From positions 4,209 to 68,208 of the forward strand of contig JAGSGJ010000007.1 in assembly GCA_023955225.1 (NCBI GenBank): a DNA stretch of 64,000 nt, given 5' to 3'. Below, one piece after another: positions 7,854-16,292 of this stretch (its first letter is position 1; each line of letters starts with the position of its first letter). Under the pieces are notes generated by a model. That model was not told where the DNA came from. It searched no databases and saw nothing but the letters and a program-made list of their open reading frames with translations. The translations under genes were made by a program, and so were the position numbers. Origin of the DNA: Sulfurovum sp. (GTDB lineage Bacteria; Campylobacterota; Campylobacteria; Campylobacterales; Sulfurovaceae).

Positions 7854-9242
7854 CTATTTTCCTTGAATTATCTTATCCGCAGCCTTGAATATGTCATCCA
7901 CATTCTTCCTGATCCACTCTTGATCAAACCACTCTACAGGTCTAACCTCTATACCTTGAACCAAAAGACCAAAATGCAGATGATCCCCCAATGCCAAACC
8001 TGAAACACCCGTTTTTGCTATGGCATCCCCGGCATTCACTTCATCACCTTCATTTACCAACAGTTGTGAACAGTGTCCATAGAGTGAATAAAGTCCCAAT
8101 CCATGATCTATCATAGGCATATTCCCATAGATTCCATTTTCATTTGCATAGACTACTTTACCAGCATTGGATGTTTTAATTCTTGCCATTTTTGTACTTG
8201 CCAAGTCATACCCTACATGATACGAGTGAGACACTTCATTCTCTTTGTCTTCATAGTAGTAATGTCTTTTATCACCATAACTGGCAACCTTTTGTCCATT
8301 TTTAAGTGGGTAGAACTTTTTCACTTTCCAACTTTTTAAAACTTCTGAAGAGACATCCTTACTTAACGCATGAATCAACGCTTCATTTTTCAAACGCATC
8401 GTTTCATTGATCGCTTTTAACTTTTCAAGTCTATCATCTATATTGGCATATTCAGGATCACTTGATGCCAGATCTGTGATCTTGCCATCTATGAATTTAT
8501 CTTTTGCCTTGATCCATGAAACTTTATATTCATGATTTTTGACATAGAAAGGGATGTCCGAAACACGTCTGTTTTTAGCAGCATCTATCGCTATGACTTT
8601 GGCTTTAAACTCTTTGTTCGTAAATGGCCATGCGATAAGTGCTGCATAATATCCTTCTTCTTTATAAGGTTGGGCTTTAAACTTTTCTTCTCCTACTTTT
8701 ACATAAAGCATATCAAGATTCTCATCTTCTGCTTGAAATACAACTAAGGCACTTCCACCTTGTGTAATACTGTAAGAGTTTGCAAGTACATTTACATTTG
8801 GTCTCGTAAAATCAACATTAATGTGAATGACTTTTTCACTCTTGTTACCCTTAGAAAAGTTCCACATACTGCTGTCCGTGACTAACACTTTTAATGTTAG
8901 CTTGGTTGCTTTAGGGTCTAGTGTTTTACTTTTAGGGTATTTCACTAAAAGCGTCTGCTCTTTTGTTTTCTCTTCAAATATACCTTGTCCTACGATAAGG
9001 CTGTTTGTTCCGTCATTCAAGACAAGCTCAAAACTTTTGAGTCCTTCATTATCTGAAAGTTGAACCTTCAGTGGATCTTTACGGTTCCAAAACACATTTT
9101 GTTCGCTATAGACCGTTGGTACTTCTCTTTCAAATTCCGGTGCCGTATACACATACCCAGCTCCTGCAAGCACACCCAGTACTATTAATACAAATACAAC
9201 TACTATCTTACTTTTGCCTTTTTTACCATGTCTATTTCTCAT
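7854..9242 (-). CDS. M23-family peptidoglycan endopeptidase, membrane-anchored
   Basis: Probable periplasmic murein hydrolase. The 462-aa protein has a basic N-terminus (MRNRHGKKGKSK) then one hydrophobic segment (about residues 13-32), making a signal anchor. A long all-beta region follows, and the C-terminal LytM/M23 domain has 'HVGYDLAS' (first zinc His and Asp) near residue 345 and 'GDHLHFG' near 420. All expected zinc ligands are present, so it should be active. It overlaps the upstream DHH gene by 11 bp. M23 enzymes shape cells in Helicobacter and Campylobacter; a shape role here is inference. Confidence 0.9.
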   Translation of the reverse strand: MRNRHGKKGKSKIVVVFVLIVLGVLAGAGYVYTAPEFEREVPTVYSEQNVFWNRKDPLKVQLSDNEGLKSFELVLNDGTNSLIVGQGIFEEKTKEQTLLVKYPKSKTLDPKATKLTLKVLVTDSSMWNFSKGNKSEKVIHINVDFTRPNVNVLANSYSITQGGSALVVFQAEDENLDMLYVKVGEEKFKAQPYKEEGYYAALIAWPFTNKEFKAKVIAIDAAKNRRVSDIPFYVKNHEYKVSWIKAKDKFIDGKITDLASSDPEYANIDDRLEKLKAINETMRLKNEALIHALSKDVSSEVLKSWKVKKFYPLKNGQKVASYGDKRHYYYEDKENEVSHSYHVGYDLASTKMARIKTSNAGKVVYANENGIYGNMPMIDHGLGLYSLYGHCSQLLVNEGDEVNAGDAIAKTGVSGLALGDHLHFGLLVQGIEVRPVEWFDQEWIRKNVDDIFKAADKIIQGK

Positions 9243-10200
9243 CTATAATTCCTAATTCTTCTATCTTTGTTAAAATTGTATCTATACTTTCTTGTAATCC
9301 GCATTGCGTAAGCGTAAAGCCTGCAGCCACTTTATGTCCCCCACCACCAAAAGCCATCGCCACTTTGGATACATCCGTTTTCTTACTTCGTAAAGAGATA
9401 CGTATACCGTCCTCTAATTCCATAGCAAAAAGTGCTACCTCAACCGTGGCTAAAGACCTTCCATAATCTACAATGCCCTCCATCTCCGGTACTGTAGCAC
9501 CCGTTGCTGCTATTTCCTCTTTAGTCACCATTAAAGTAGCTACTTTCGCTTCATGATATAAAGATAAAGAGGCTAAAGCTTTTTCTAAAATACGCAACGA
9601 ACTCAAAGGTCGTCTCTGTGTAAAATTACAGGCAATATAATCAGGTACTGCACCCGCTTCCACTAAAGACTTTGCTACTTTAAACACCTCTTCATTCATT
9701 GATGTAGTAGTAAAGTATCTTGTGTCAGAGAGCAATGCTGTATAAAAACATGTTGCTGCATCAGCCTCTATAGGATACAGTTCTCTGAACAATGCGAAAG
9801 CCACTTGTGACGCAGACGCATATTCTGCTATCACAACATTGATACTTCCATATCGTGTATTACTCTGATGGTGATCGATATTGATAATATCTCTACCTTC
9901 TAGATCAAACCCTAATCTATCTACACTCCCACAGTCACAAGAGAGTATCAAACTGTCTGTATAATCCATATGGTGTTTGATTTTTTTAAAGTTTGGTAAG
10001 AAATCAAGATACAGGGGTAAAGCAGTTGAAGCATTCACAATTTCAACTTTTAACCTTTTATCTTTACTTAACAGTGCATAAATACCCAGTGCCGTACCCA
10101 AAGTATCGGCATCAGGGTTAAGATGGGAAAGTATGGTGACAGAATTTGCAGACTCTATCTTACTTTTAACTTCGTCATGGGGGAGACTCTCAAGTATCAT
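9232..10200 (-). CDS. DHH/DHHA1 phosphoesterase, NrnA-like
   Basis: Cytosolic phosphodiesterase of the RecJ-like NrnA/MgpA group, which degrade nanoRNA or pAp. The DHH domain has 'SHLNPDADTLG' (metal ligands near residues 26-32), 'SCDCGSVDRLG' and 'NIDHHQSN'. The DHHA1 domain ends in 'FGGGGHKVAAGF', the glycine-rich substrate loop. Length 322 aa fits. It overlaps the M23 gene and lies 67 bp after nadC. The exact substrate cannot be read from the sequence. Confidence 0.88.
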   Translation of the reverse strand: MILESLPHDEVKSKIESANSVTILSHLNPDADTLGTALGIYALLSKDKRLKVEIVNASTALPLYLDFLPNFKKIKHHMDYTDSLILSCDCGSVDRLGFDLEGRDIINIDHHQSNTRYGSINVVIAEYASASQVAFALFRELYPIEADAATCFYTALLSDTRYFTTTSMNEEVFKVAKSLVEAGAVPDYIACNFTQRRPLSSLRILEKALASLSLYHEAKVATLMVTKEEIAATGATVPEMEGIVDYGRSLATVEVALFAMELEDGIRISLRSKKTDVSKVAMAFGGGGHKVAAGFTLTQCGLQESIDTILTKIEELGIIDEK

Positions 10201-10266
10201 TTTGTTCTTTCATTGTTTAATTCACACAGTCTCACATTATATTGCAATAGTGTTAATGGAGTGTTA

Positions 10267-11085
10267 CTATTCTACCTTCATAGACAGATCTATCCAATTT
10301 GCCTGATGTATGACTGCTCCTGAACTAATGGCATCTACTCCAGTGCTTGCAATTTCTTTAATCGTCTCAAGTGTTACATTACCACTGGCTTCTAATAAAA
10401 CATGAGGATAATTCTCATTTCTGTATGCGACTACTTCTTTGGTCTCTTCTATAGACATATTGTCACACATCACGATATCTGCTCCGGCTTTCATCGCTTT
10501 TTTAACCATAGCTAGACTTTCACATTCGATCTCAACCTTTGAGGTAAAAGGTATCTTTTGTCGTACCTCTTGCATAAAAGCATCTAAGTCATCTATGGTC
10601 TGAAGATGAGTGTCTTTCAGCATTAAACAGTCATCAAGCCCCATACGATGGTTGATCCCTCCGCCACAGCGTACTGCATATTTTTCAAACTCACGAAGCA
10701 GAGGTCTTGTTTTTCTTGTATCCAGTAACTTCACGCCCGTATCTTTTATGGCAGCTACATACTCAGCTGTCAAAGTGGCTATAGAACTTGCATGAAGTAC
10801 CATGTCCAAAATGGAACGCTCTAAAGAAAGAATGGTTTTTGAATCCCCTGAGATAAAAAGAAGTTTTTCACCCTTAGTAAAACGACTGCCATCAGATACT
10901 TTCCATTCTAGTGACAAATCATACATCTTTGCAAAGATCCCAACATACTCCTGTCCTGCAAATACTCCATCACTCTTAGCAATGATATACGCTCGTATAG
11001 GTTTACCTGTACTGATACGGGAAAACAGGTCTCCACGTCCTAGATCTTCAGCCACTAATGCTTTTAAAAATGTCTCTTTTAACAT
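10267..11085 (-). CDS. nadC: Nicotinate-nucleotide pyrophosphorylase (quinolinate phosphoribosyltransferase)
   Basis: Converts quinolinate and PRPP to nicotinate mononucleotide in de novo NAD synthesis. The 272-aa protein has 'LLDTRKTRPLLREFEKYAVR' (phosphate-binding Arg/Lys), 'GGGINHRMGLDDCLMLKD' and the C-terminal 'LEASGNVTLETI' and 'GVDAISSGAV' loops. Its start is coupled to the nadA stop as TAATG. nadB is not in the window. Confidence 0.97.
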   Translation of the reverse strand: MLKETFLKALVAEDLGRGDLFSRISTGKPIRAYIIAKSDGVFAGQEYVGIFAKMYDLSLEWKVSDGSRFTKGEKLLFISGDSKTILSLERSILDMVLHASSIATLTAEYVAAIKDTGVKLLDTRKTRPLLREFEKYAVRCGGGINHRMGLDDCLMLKDTHLQTIDDLDAFMQEVRQKIPFTSKVEIECESLAMVKKAMKAGADIVMCDNMSIEETKEVVAYRNENYPHVLLEASGNVTLETIKEIASTGVDAISSGAVIHQANWIDLSMKVE

Positions 11086-12092
11086 TATTTTATCGCCAAC
11101 ATACGCTCTAGCGCCAAGTTAGCATACTTAACTGTATGAGGATCCACTACAATTTCATTGATTGGTTGATCATCTTCTATAGACTTCAATGTGTTATAGA
11201 GATCTTCCAAAGTCGTTTCATTCATTGTGGGACACTCTGGCTTAGTTGAAGAGAGTACATAGGTATTGCCTTTTCTCATTCTATTTACAAGATTGTATTC
11301 TGTTCCTATGGCTACCTTTTGTTCAGGGTCAAGTTCATTGACATACTTGATAAGCTGTGAGGTAGAACCTGAAAAATCTGCTGCAAGTACTACGCTTGGA
11401 TCACACTCTGGGTGTACGGCTATTTTGATTCCTGGGTACTTGTTACGGTAAAACTCAATGTCATCTACTGTAAAGAGTTGGTGTACAGAACAAAAACCAT
11501 TAAAACAGATGATATCAGCCTCTTTAGGGTCACACTCTTTCCCATCTACTTCTACACCGATCACACAGGACTTCAAGCCCATTTGTATCGCAAAATTCTG
11601 CCCTAAACATCTATCTGGGACAAAGAGAATCTTCTTCCCGCTCTCTAAGCCTTTTTCAATGATCTTGAATGCATTGGAAGAGGTACATACCAGTCCGCCC
11701 ATCTCCCCTACTTTTGCCTTCACTGAAGCATCAGAATTGATATAGGTAATAGGTAAAATGTTTTCTTTGGCTATGCCTCTGTCTACCATATACTGTACGG
11801 ATTCTTCAAAATAAGAGCCGTCCATCATACGTGCCATGGCACAACACGCTATCTTTGGCATAAGCACACGTTTTTCAGGTGCAATAACTTTTACACTTTG
11901 CCCCATAAACCCAACACCGCAAAAAACGACCCAAGGGTTTGTATCTGCCTGGCATCTACGTGCCAACTCAAGACTATCACCAATAATATCAGCCATTTCA
12001 AACACTTCATCACGCTGATAATAGTGTGCCACTACCGTGACATCTAATTCTTTTTTAAGTCTGTTAATTTCAGCTTTGTAATCAATACTCAT
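11085..12092 (-). CDS. nadA: Quinolinate synthase NadA
   Basis: Iron-sulfur enzyme that condenses iminoaspartate with dihydroxyacetone phosphate. The 335-aa protein has 'VVAHYYQRDEVFEMADIIGD' and 'VVFCGVGFMGQS', and three candidate [4Fe-4S] Cys contexts: the FCGVGF cysteine, 'GGLVCTSSNA' and 'KPECPTMNETT'. It is first in nadA-nadC and divergent from plsY across 131 bp. Confidence 0.97.
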   Translation of the reverse strand: MSIDYKAEINRLKKELDVTVVAHYYQRDEVFEMADIIGDSLELARRCQADTNPWVVFCGVGFMGQSVKVIAPEKRVLMPKIACCAMARMMDGSYFEESVQYMVDRGIAKENILPITYINSDASVKAKVGEMGGLVCTSSNAFKIIEKGLESGKKILFVPDRCLGQNFAIQMGLKSCVIGVEVDGKECDPKEADIICFNGFCSVHQLFTVDDIEFYRNKYPGIKIAVHPECDPSVVLAADFSGSTSQLIKYVNELDPEQKVAIGTEYNLVNRMRKGNTYVLSSTKPECPTMNETTLEDLYNTLKSIEDDQPINEIVVDPHTVKYANLALERMLAIK

Positions 12093-12223
12093 TTATATCC
12101 TTCAGGAATTAAATCCTCTCAATAATCTAGCTATTTTATCAAAATTCGGATAAAATTGCACTATTCACGTACTTATAACATTTTCAAGATAAGTGCAGTA
12201 TAAATTTTAATTGTGGACTAATC

Positions 12224-12847
12224 ATGGACTTTTTAACGAATCAAAATATTTTACTCTATCTTGCGGCCTATCTCATAGCCGGAATTCCTTTTGGATACTT
12301 ACTGGCTAAAAAGTTTGCAGGTGTCGACATAAAAGAAGCCGGTAGTGGTAATATCGGTGCAACCAATGTACTTCGTGTTGTAACAGAACAAGACCCGAAA
12401 CTAGCAAAAAAATTAGGTGCTATCACACTCTTTTTGGATGCCATAAAAGGTGTAGTTGTCATACTTTTAGCCATAATGCTTGATGCTCCGGAAAGTGTAC
12501 TTTGGACCATAGCTGTACTGGCTGTGGTAGGACATTGTTTTTCAGCATTTTTGTTTTTTGAAGGGGGAAAAGGTGTCGCTACTGGTTTTGGTGTACTGCT
12601 CATCATGATGCCCATTCCCGCTCTTATTGCCATTCTTGTTTGGCTGGTTGCAGCAAAAGGATTGAAAATTTCATCACTCTCCTCACTCATAGGGCTCATT
12701 GCTTTCATTATCGCATCATACGTGATGTACCCTGAAGTACCGGGTATAGGTTCACATGCTCCTATTTGGATCATCGCATTTATCATCTTCTATAAACATA
12801 TCCCCAATATTGTAAGAATCTTCAAAAAAGAAGAAGGCAAAGTCTAA
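12224..12847 (+). CDS. plsY: Acyl-phosphate:glycerol-3-phosphate acyltransferase PlsY
   Basis: Inner-membrane enzyme making lysophosphatidic acid from acyl-phosphate, the product of PlsX (encoded at 40.4 kb). The 207-aa protein is largely hydrophobic, with several membrane segments and the PlsY motifs 'GIPFGYLLAKKF', 'GSGNIGATNVLR' and 'FEGGKGVATGFG'. folB follows after one base. A TATAAA-like -10 lies about 30 nt upstream. Confidence 0.96.
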   Translation: MDFLTNQNILLYLAAYLIAGIPFGYLLAKKFAGVDIKEAGSGNIGATNVLRVVTEQDPKLAKKLGAITLFLDAIKGVVVILLAIMLDAPESVLWTIAVLAVVGHCFSAFLFFEGGKGVATGFGVLLIMMPIPALIAILVWLVAAKGLKISSLSSLIGLIAFIIASYVMYPEVPGIGSHAPIWIIAFIIFYKHIPNIVRIFKKEEGKV

Positions 12848-12848
12848 A

Positions 12849-13175
12849 ATGACCATCCATGTAGAAGATCTGACTTTTGATGTTATTATTGGTTTACTCG
12901 ACTTTGAACGTGATAAACCACAACGTGTCATCATTAACCTTGAAGCTACCTATGATTACAGTGATGATGCATTTATCGACTATGCAGATATGGTACTGTT
13001 GATACAAAATGAGCTCAAATCGAAACGCTATGAACTTTTAGAAAATGCTCTTTTAGGTCTCAAAGAGGTGCTCTATACAGCCTATCCACACCTTCAGACA
13101 CTCTCACTTAAGATATCTAAACCCGATATTTTAGCCCAATGTACCGTTTCCTTAAGTAAAACTTGGAATTTTTAA
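12849..13175 (+). CDS. folB: Dihydroneopterin aldolase (FolB)
   Basis: Folate pathway aldolase releasing glycolaldehyde from dihydroneopterin. The 108-aa protein starts 'MTIHVEDLTFDVIIGLLDFE', the FolB opening, and has 'YELLENALLGLKEVL' where the family has its active-site Glu, ending in the usual 'ISKPDIL' strand. It is coupled to plsY. It is somewhat shorter than the typical 120 aa. Confidence 0.88.
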   Translation: MTIHVEDLTFDVIIGLLDFERDKPQRVIINLEATYDYSDDAFIDYADMVLLIQNELKSKRYELLENALLGLKEVLYTAYPHLQTLSLKISKPDILAQCTVSLSKTWNF

Positions 13176-13187
13176 ATTTTTTTCAAA

Positions 13188-13211
13188 CCCCCCCTATTTT
13201 TATGTTATAAT
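13188..13211 (+). promoter_or_regulatory. Extended -10 promoter of the cosR-like gene with a C7 tract in its spacer
   Basis: TGTTATAAT (TG-n-TATAAT) places an extended -10 at 13206-13211, 35 nt before the ATG. A run of seven C at 13188-13194 lies 11 nt upstream, inside the -35/-10 spacer region. The coding start has AAGG seven nt upstream. The promoter call rests on sequence match only. Confidence 0.55.
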
Positions 13212-13245
13212 ATTAAATAAATCTTAAAGATAAAAAGGTTCATTT

Positions 13246-13920
13246 ATGAGAATATTGATCATAGAAGATGAAGTGACACTCGGAAAAACACTTTCAGATA
13301 CGCTGACAGAAGAGGGTTATCAAAATGATGTAGCTGAAAATCTTGGTGATGCAAAGTATTATATTGATATCAGAAACTACGATCTAGTATTGCTTGCATG
13401 GCCATCTGACAGTGAAAAGAATCTAGATATCATCTCTACTATCAAAACTGAAGCACATAAAACGTCGGTGATCGTTCTCTCTGAACGCGAAGACAAAGAG
13501 AGTGAGATCAAAGCACTTAGATCTGGTGCTGACGACTTTATCAGAAAACCTCTTGACTATGACATTTTGCTGGTACGTATTGAAGCAAAACTACGATTTG
13601 GTGTTTCTAACATTATTGAGATAGAAGACCTTATCATCAATCCTGAAGAAGAAAAAATCATCTATCAGGGTGAAGAGATAGAACTCAAAGGTAAACCATT
13701 TGAAGTCTTAACCCATTTGGCAATGCACAAAGACCAGATCGTCTCTAAGGAACAACTGCTTGATGCTATCTGGGAAGAACCGGAGCTTGTAACACCTAAC
13801 GTTATCGAAGTAGCCATAAACCAGATTCGTCAAAAGATGGATAAACCTTTAGAGATCACTACTATTGAAACTGTAAGAAGACGTGGTTATAGATTCTGTT
13901 TTCCTAAAAAGCTCTCTTAG
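13246..13920 (+). CDS. cosR: Orphan OmpR-type response regulator of the CosR/HsrA (HP1043) family
   Basis: DNA-binding regulator related to the essential Campylobacter CosR and Helicobacter HsrA. The C-terminal winged helix is nearly identical to that family ('KGKPFEVLTHLAMHKDQIVS', 'ELVTPNVIEVAINQIRQKMD', 'ETVRRRGYRF'). In the receiver the phospho-acceptor position is Ala51 ('DLVLLAWPSD') although the acidic pair Glu7-Asp8 and Lys in 'FIRKPLD' remain, so phosphorylation-independent action is expected. No kinase gene is adjacent. A DCC-family gene follows after 12 bp. Confidence 0.9.
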   Translation: MRILIIEDEVTLGKTLSDTLTEEGYQNDVAENLGDAKYYIDIRNYDLVLLAWPSDSEKNLDIISTIKTEAHKTSVIVLSEREDKESEIKALRSGADDFIRKPLDYDILLVRIEAKLRFGVSNIIEIEDLIINPEEEKIIYQGEEIELKGKPFEVLTHLAMHKDQIVSKEQLLDAIWEEPELVTPNVIEVAINQIRQKMDKPLEITTIETVRRRGYRFCFPKKLS

Positions 13921-13932
13921 ACCTTTAGTGCC

Positions 13933-14382
13933 ATGACACCTTTTTGGCGCCTTCCTTCTATGTGGTTCAAAACACCTCAACCTCAAACAAAAGCTATTCT
14001 TTTTTATGATGGTACTTGTGCATTTTGTCATGCCATAGTTCGTTTTGTAGTTGTCAGAGACAAAAATGATCTACTGGCTTTTGCTCCTCTTCAAGGTGAG
14101 ACTTTCAAAGAAAAAAATATCGATACAGTTGATCTTGACAGTATCATACTGTATATACAAAATGGGGAAACACTCTACAAAAGCGATGCAAGCATTGCTC
14201 TCTTTGAACGACTTGGTGGCATATGGTTCATAATGGCAAAAATGAGTAGCTTCATACCTAAAGTATTACGGGATTCTCTTTACGATTTTATAGCAAAAAT
14301 ACGATACAAATTTGCAGGTAAAATTGAGAATAAGACATGTCCTCTTTTAGCAAAAAACTACAAAAGTAAAATTTTATTATAA
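13933..14382 (+). CDS. DCC-family thiol-disulfide oxidoreductase-like protein (DUF393)
   Basis: Small protein with the signature 'ILFYDGTCAFCHAIVRFV', i.e. the Asp-x-x-Cys-x-x-Cys of the DCC family, predicted to be redox active; substrates are unknown. It has 149 aa with a basic C-terminus. The start at 13933 lacks a strong ribosome site; an in-frame ATG at 13960 is an alternative. It follows the cosR-like gene by 12 bp, which suggests cotranscription with a regulator that controls oxidative-stress genes in Campylobacter. Confidence 0.8.
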   Translation: MTPFWRLPSMWFKTPQPQTKAILFYDGTCAFCHAIVRFVVVRDKNDLLAFAPLQGETFKEKNIDTVDLDSIILYIQNGETLYKSDASIALFERLGGIWFIMAKMSSFIPKVLRDSLYDFIAKIRYKFAGKIENKTCPLLAKNYKSKILL

Positions 14383-14457
14383 ATTCGCAGATAATTTAAC
14401 TTAAGCATAAGCTTTGTTCCGTTATAACTCGTATAAATAACATATACAGAGGAAACC

Positions 14458-14709
14458 ATGGCATTAGTAATAACTGACGAATGTATTGCATGTGATGCAT
14501 GTAGAGAAGAATGTCCAAATGAAGCAATTGAAGAAAATGATCCCGTTTATCTTATAGATCCAGATAGATGTACAGAGTGTGTAGGTCATTTTGATGAACC
14601 TCAATGTATCGCTGTATGTCCTGTAGACTGTATTGTTCCGGATCCTGACAACGTTGAAAACGTTGAAGAGTTAAAATTCAAATATGACAAACTGCAAGAA
14701 GAAGAGTAG
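14458..14709 (+). CDS. 2[4Fe-4S] ferredoxin, YfhL/Alvin type
   Basis: Low-potential electron carrier. The 83-aa protein has Cys9, 12, 15 and 19 for cluster one and Cys38, 41, 50, 54 and 58 for cluster two; the 8-residue insertion between Cys41 and Cys50 ('GHFDEPQ') marks the Allochromatium-type subgroup. AGAGG lies before the ATG. The ppx/gppA gene follows at once, the same pairing I recall from Helicobacter (HP0277-HP0278). A second, longer ferredoxin is at 42.5 kb. Confidence 0.93.
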   Translation: MALVITDECIACDACREECPNEAIEENDPVYLIDPDRCTECVGHFDEPQCIAVCPVDCIVPDPDNVENVEELKFKYDKLQEEE

Positions 14710-14717
14710 ATAGTTTA

Positions 14718-16241
14718 ATGGCAAAACGAACTGCTATCATTGATATCGGTTCAAACTCAGCAAGACTTGTGATCTTTGAAAAAACAAGTCGTTACGGTTT
14801 TCATCTTATCTGCGAACAAAAATCAAAAGTTCGTATTAGTGAAGGTGCGTATGAAAAAGAGGGTTATCTTCAACCCATCGGTATACAAAGAGCCTATCTC
14901 ACTTTAAAATCTTTCCTTCACACCATAGACAAATATCAGGCAAATAAAACACTTTGTGTTGCTACTTCTGCACTGAGAGATGCACCAAACGGAAAAGAAT
15001 TTGTCCAGTGGATACAAAAAGAGCTTGGACTCTTCATTAAGATCATTGATGGTAACAAAGAAGCCAAATACGGTGGTATAGCTGCAGTCAATTTACTTCC
15101 TATAAATGAGGGGATTAGTATAGATATCGGTGGAGGATCATCCGATATGTCACTCATTAAAAATGGGCTTATCGTAGATACCTATTCACTCAACCTTGGT
15201 ACAGTGAGACTAAAAGAACTGTTCTTTGACAAAGGACTCACACCCTCAGTGATAAACGAGAAAGCAAAAGCATATATACAACATGAGTTAAATCAACTTC
15301 CAGAGCATTTTACGCATACCTTGGCCATTGGCATAGGGGGAACAGCAAGAACCCTTTCTAAAGGCATTATGAAGCAAATTGCTTACCCTTTAGATAAACT
15401 CCATGCCTTTTCCTATAACGTTGAAGAGCATAAAGACTATCTTGCTTCAATTCCTCTTTCCAGTGCTAAAAACCTAAAACAGTTCGGATTGAAAAAAAAC
15501 CGTTACGACACCATCCGGGAAGGTGCACTGATCTTTAAAGAAATACTTTCCCATATAGGTACACAAACAGTTATTTCAAGTTCAGTCGGTGTAAGAGAAG
15601 GGGTATTTTTAGAACAGTCTCTCAGAGATGATAATCAAAAATTTCCAAGTCATATTAATCCAAGTATTGTTTCCATACTAGATAGATTTAAACCTTTAGA
15701 CATTATAGAAAAGAAACGAAAAACAAAACTCAAACTGGCTTCAAGTCTCTATAGTGTACTTCAAAAAGATATTAAAGATAAAAAGCGCTACGAAGAAGAG
15801 CTTCTATGGGCAGTGAAACTCTCCAGTATAGGACAGACACTTACTGTTTACAAATCTCATCAACATGCCTTCTACATCGCTATGCAAGAACTGAACTATG
15901 GGTTTACGCATGAACAGATACTTCTTATATCTTTGCTATTACGTATGCATGGGAAAGAGCTCCTAAACAAACCTCTATTTGCACACTATAAACCTCTTCT
16001 TCCCGAAAAGCACACACTGCTTTGGTTAAGTTTTATCTATACGCTTACTGTACTTTTGCATGAGGCTTCTAACAGTGCAAAAATCGTATTTAACTATGTA
16101 AATCAAACGCTACGTATCACCTCTGACAAACCGTTATATCTGGCAAAAGAAGATGTAAAAGCTTTAGAAAAGCCTATACCGTTTGCCATTATTATAGAAG
16201 ATGAAAGTGCATTGCCTAAAAATGAAAAGTTGGGAATTTAA
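14718..16241 (+). CDS. Ppx/GppA exopolyphosphatase / pppGpp phosphatase
   Basis: Hydrolyses polyphosphate or pppGpp. The 507-aa protein has two actin-like nucleotide-binding signatures: 'AIIDIGSNSARLVIFE' at the N-terminus and 'GISIDIGGGSSDMSLI' near residue 135, then 'AIGIGGTARTL'. The C-terminal helical half (from about 310) resembles the extra domain of long Ppx/GppA proteins. Substrate choice between Ppx and GppA cannot be read. Last gene of the plus run, converging on bamA across a hairpin. Confidence 0.92.
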   Translation: MAKRTAIIDIGSNSARLVIFEKTSRYGFHLICEQKSKVRISEGAYEKEGYLQPIGIQRAYLTLKSFLHTIDKYQANKTLCVATSALRDAPNGKEFVQWIQKELGLFIKIIDGNKEAKYGGIAAVNLLPINEGISIDIGGGSSDMSLIKNGLIVDTYSLNLGTVRLKELFFDKGLTPSVINEKAKAYIQHELNQLPEHFTHTLAIGIGGTARTLSKGIMKQIAYPLDKLHAFSYNVEEHKDYLASIPLSSAKNLKQFGLKKNRYDTIREGALIFKEILSHIGTQTVISSSVGVREGVFLEQSLRDDNQKFPSHINPSIVSILDRFKPLDIIEKKRKTKLKLASSLYSVLQKDIKDKKRYEEELLWAVKLSSIGQTLTVYKSHQHAFYIAMQELNYGFTHEQILLISLLLRMHGKELLNKPLFAHYKPLLPEKHTLLWLSFIYTLTVLLHEASNSAKIVFNYVNQTLRITSDKPLYLAKEDVKALEKPIPFAIIIEDESALPKNEKLGI

Positions 16242-16254
16242 AATATTTTGTAGC

Positions 16255-16276
16255 GAGCAAGGAAAGACCCTTGCTC
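16255..16276. terminator. Hairpin between convergent ppx and bamA
   Basis: GAGCAAGG at 16255-16262 pairs with CCTTGCTC at 16269-16276 around a 6-nt loop. It lies in the 51-bp gap between the ppx/gppA stop and the bamA stop. A T-rich but not pure T tract (ttgtataag) follows on the plus side and TACAAAATATTTTAAA on the minus side, so it may serve both directions. Confidence 0.6.
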
Positions 16277-16292
16277 TTGTATAAGAGTAAAG

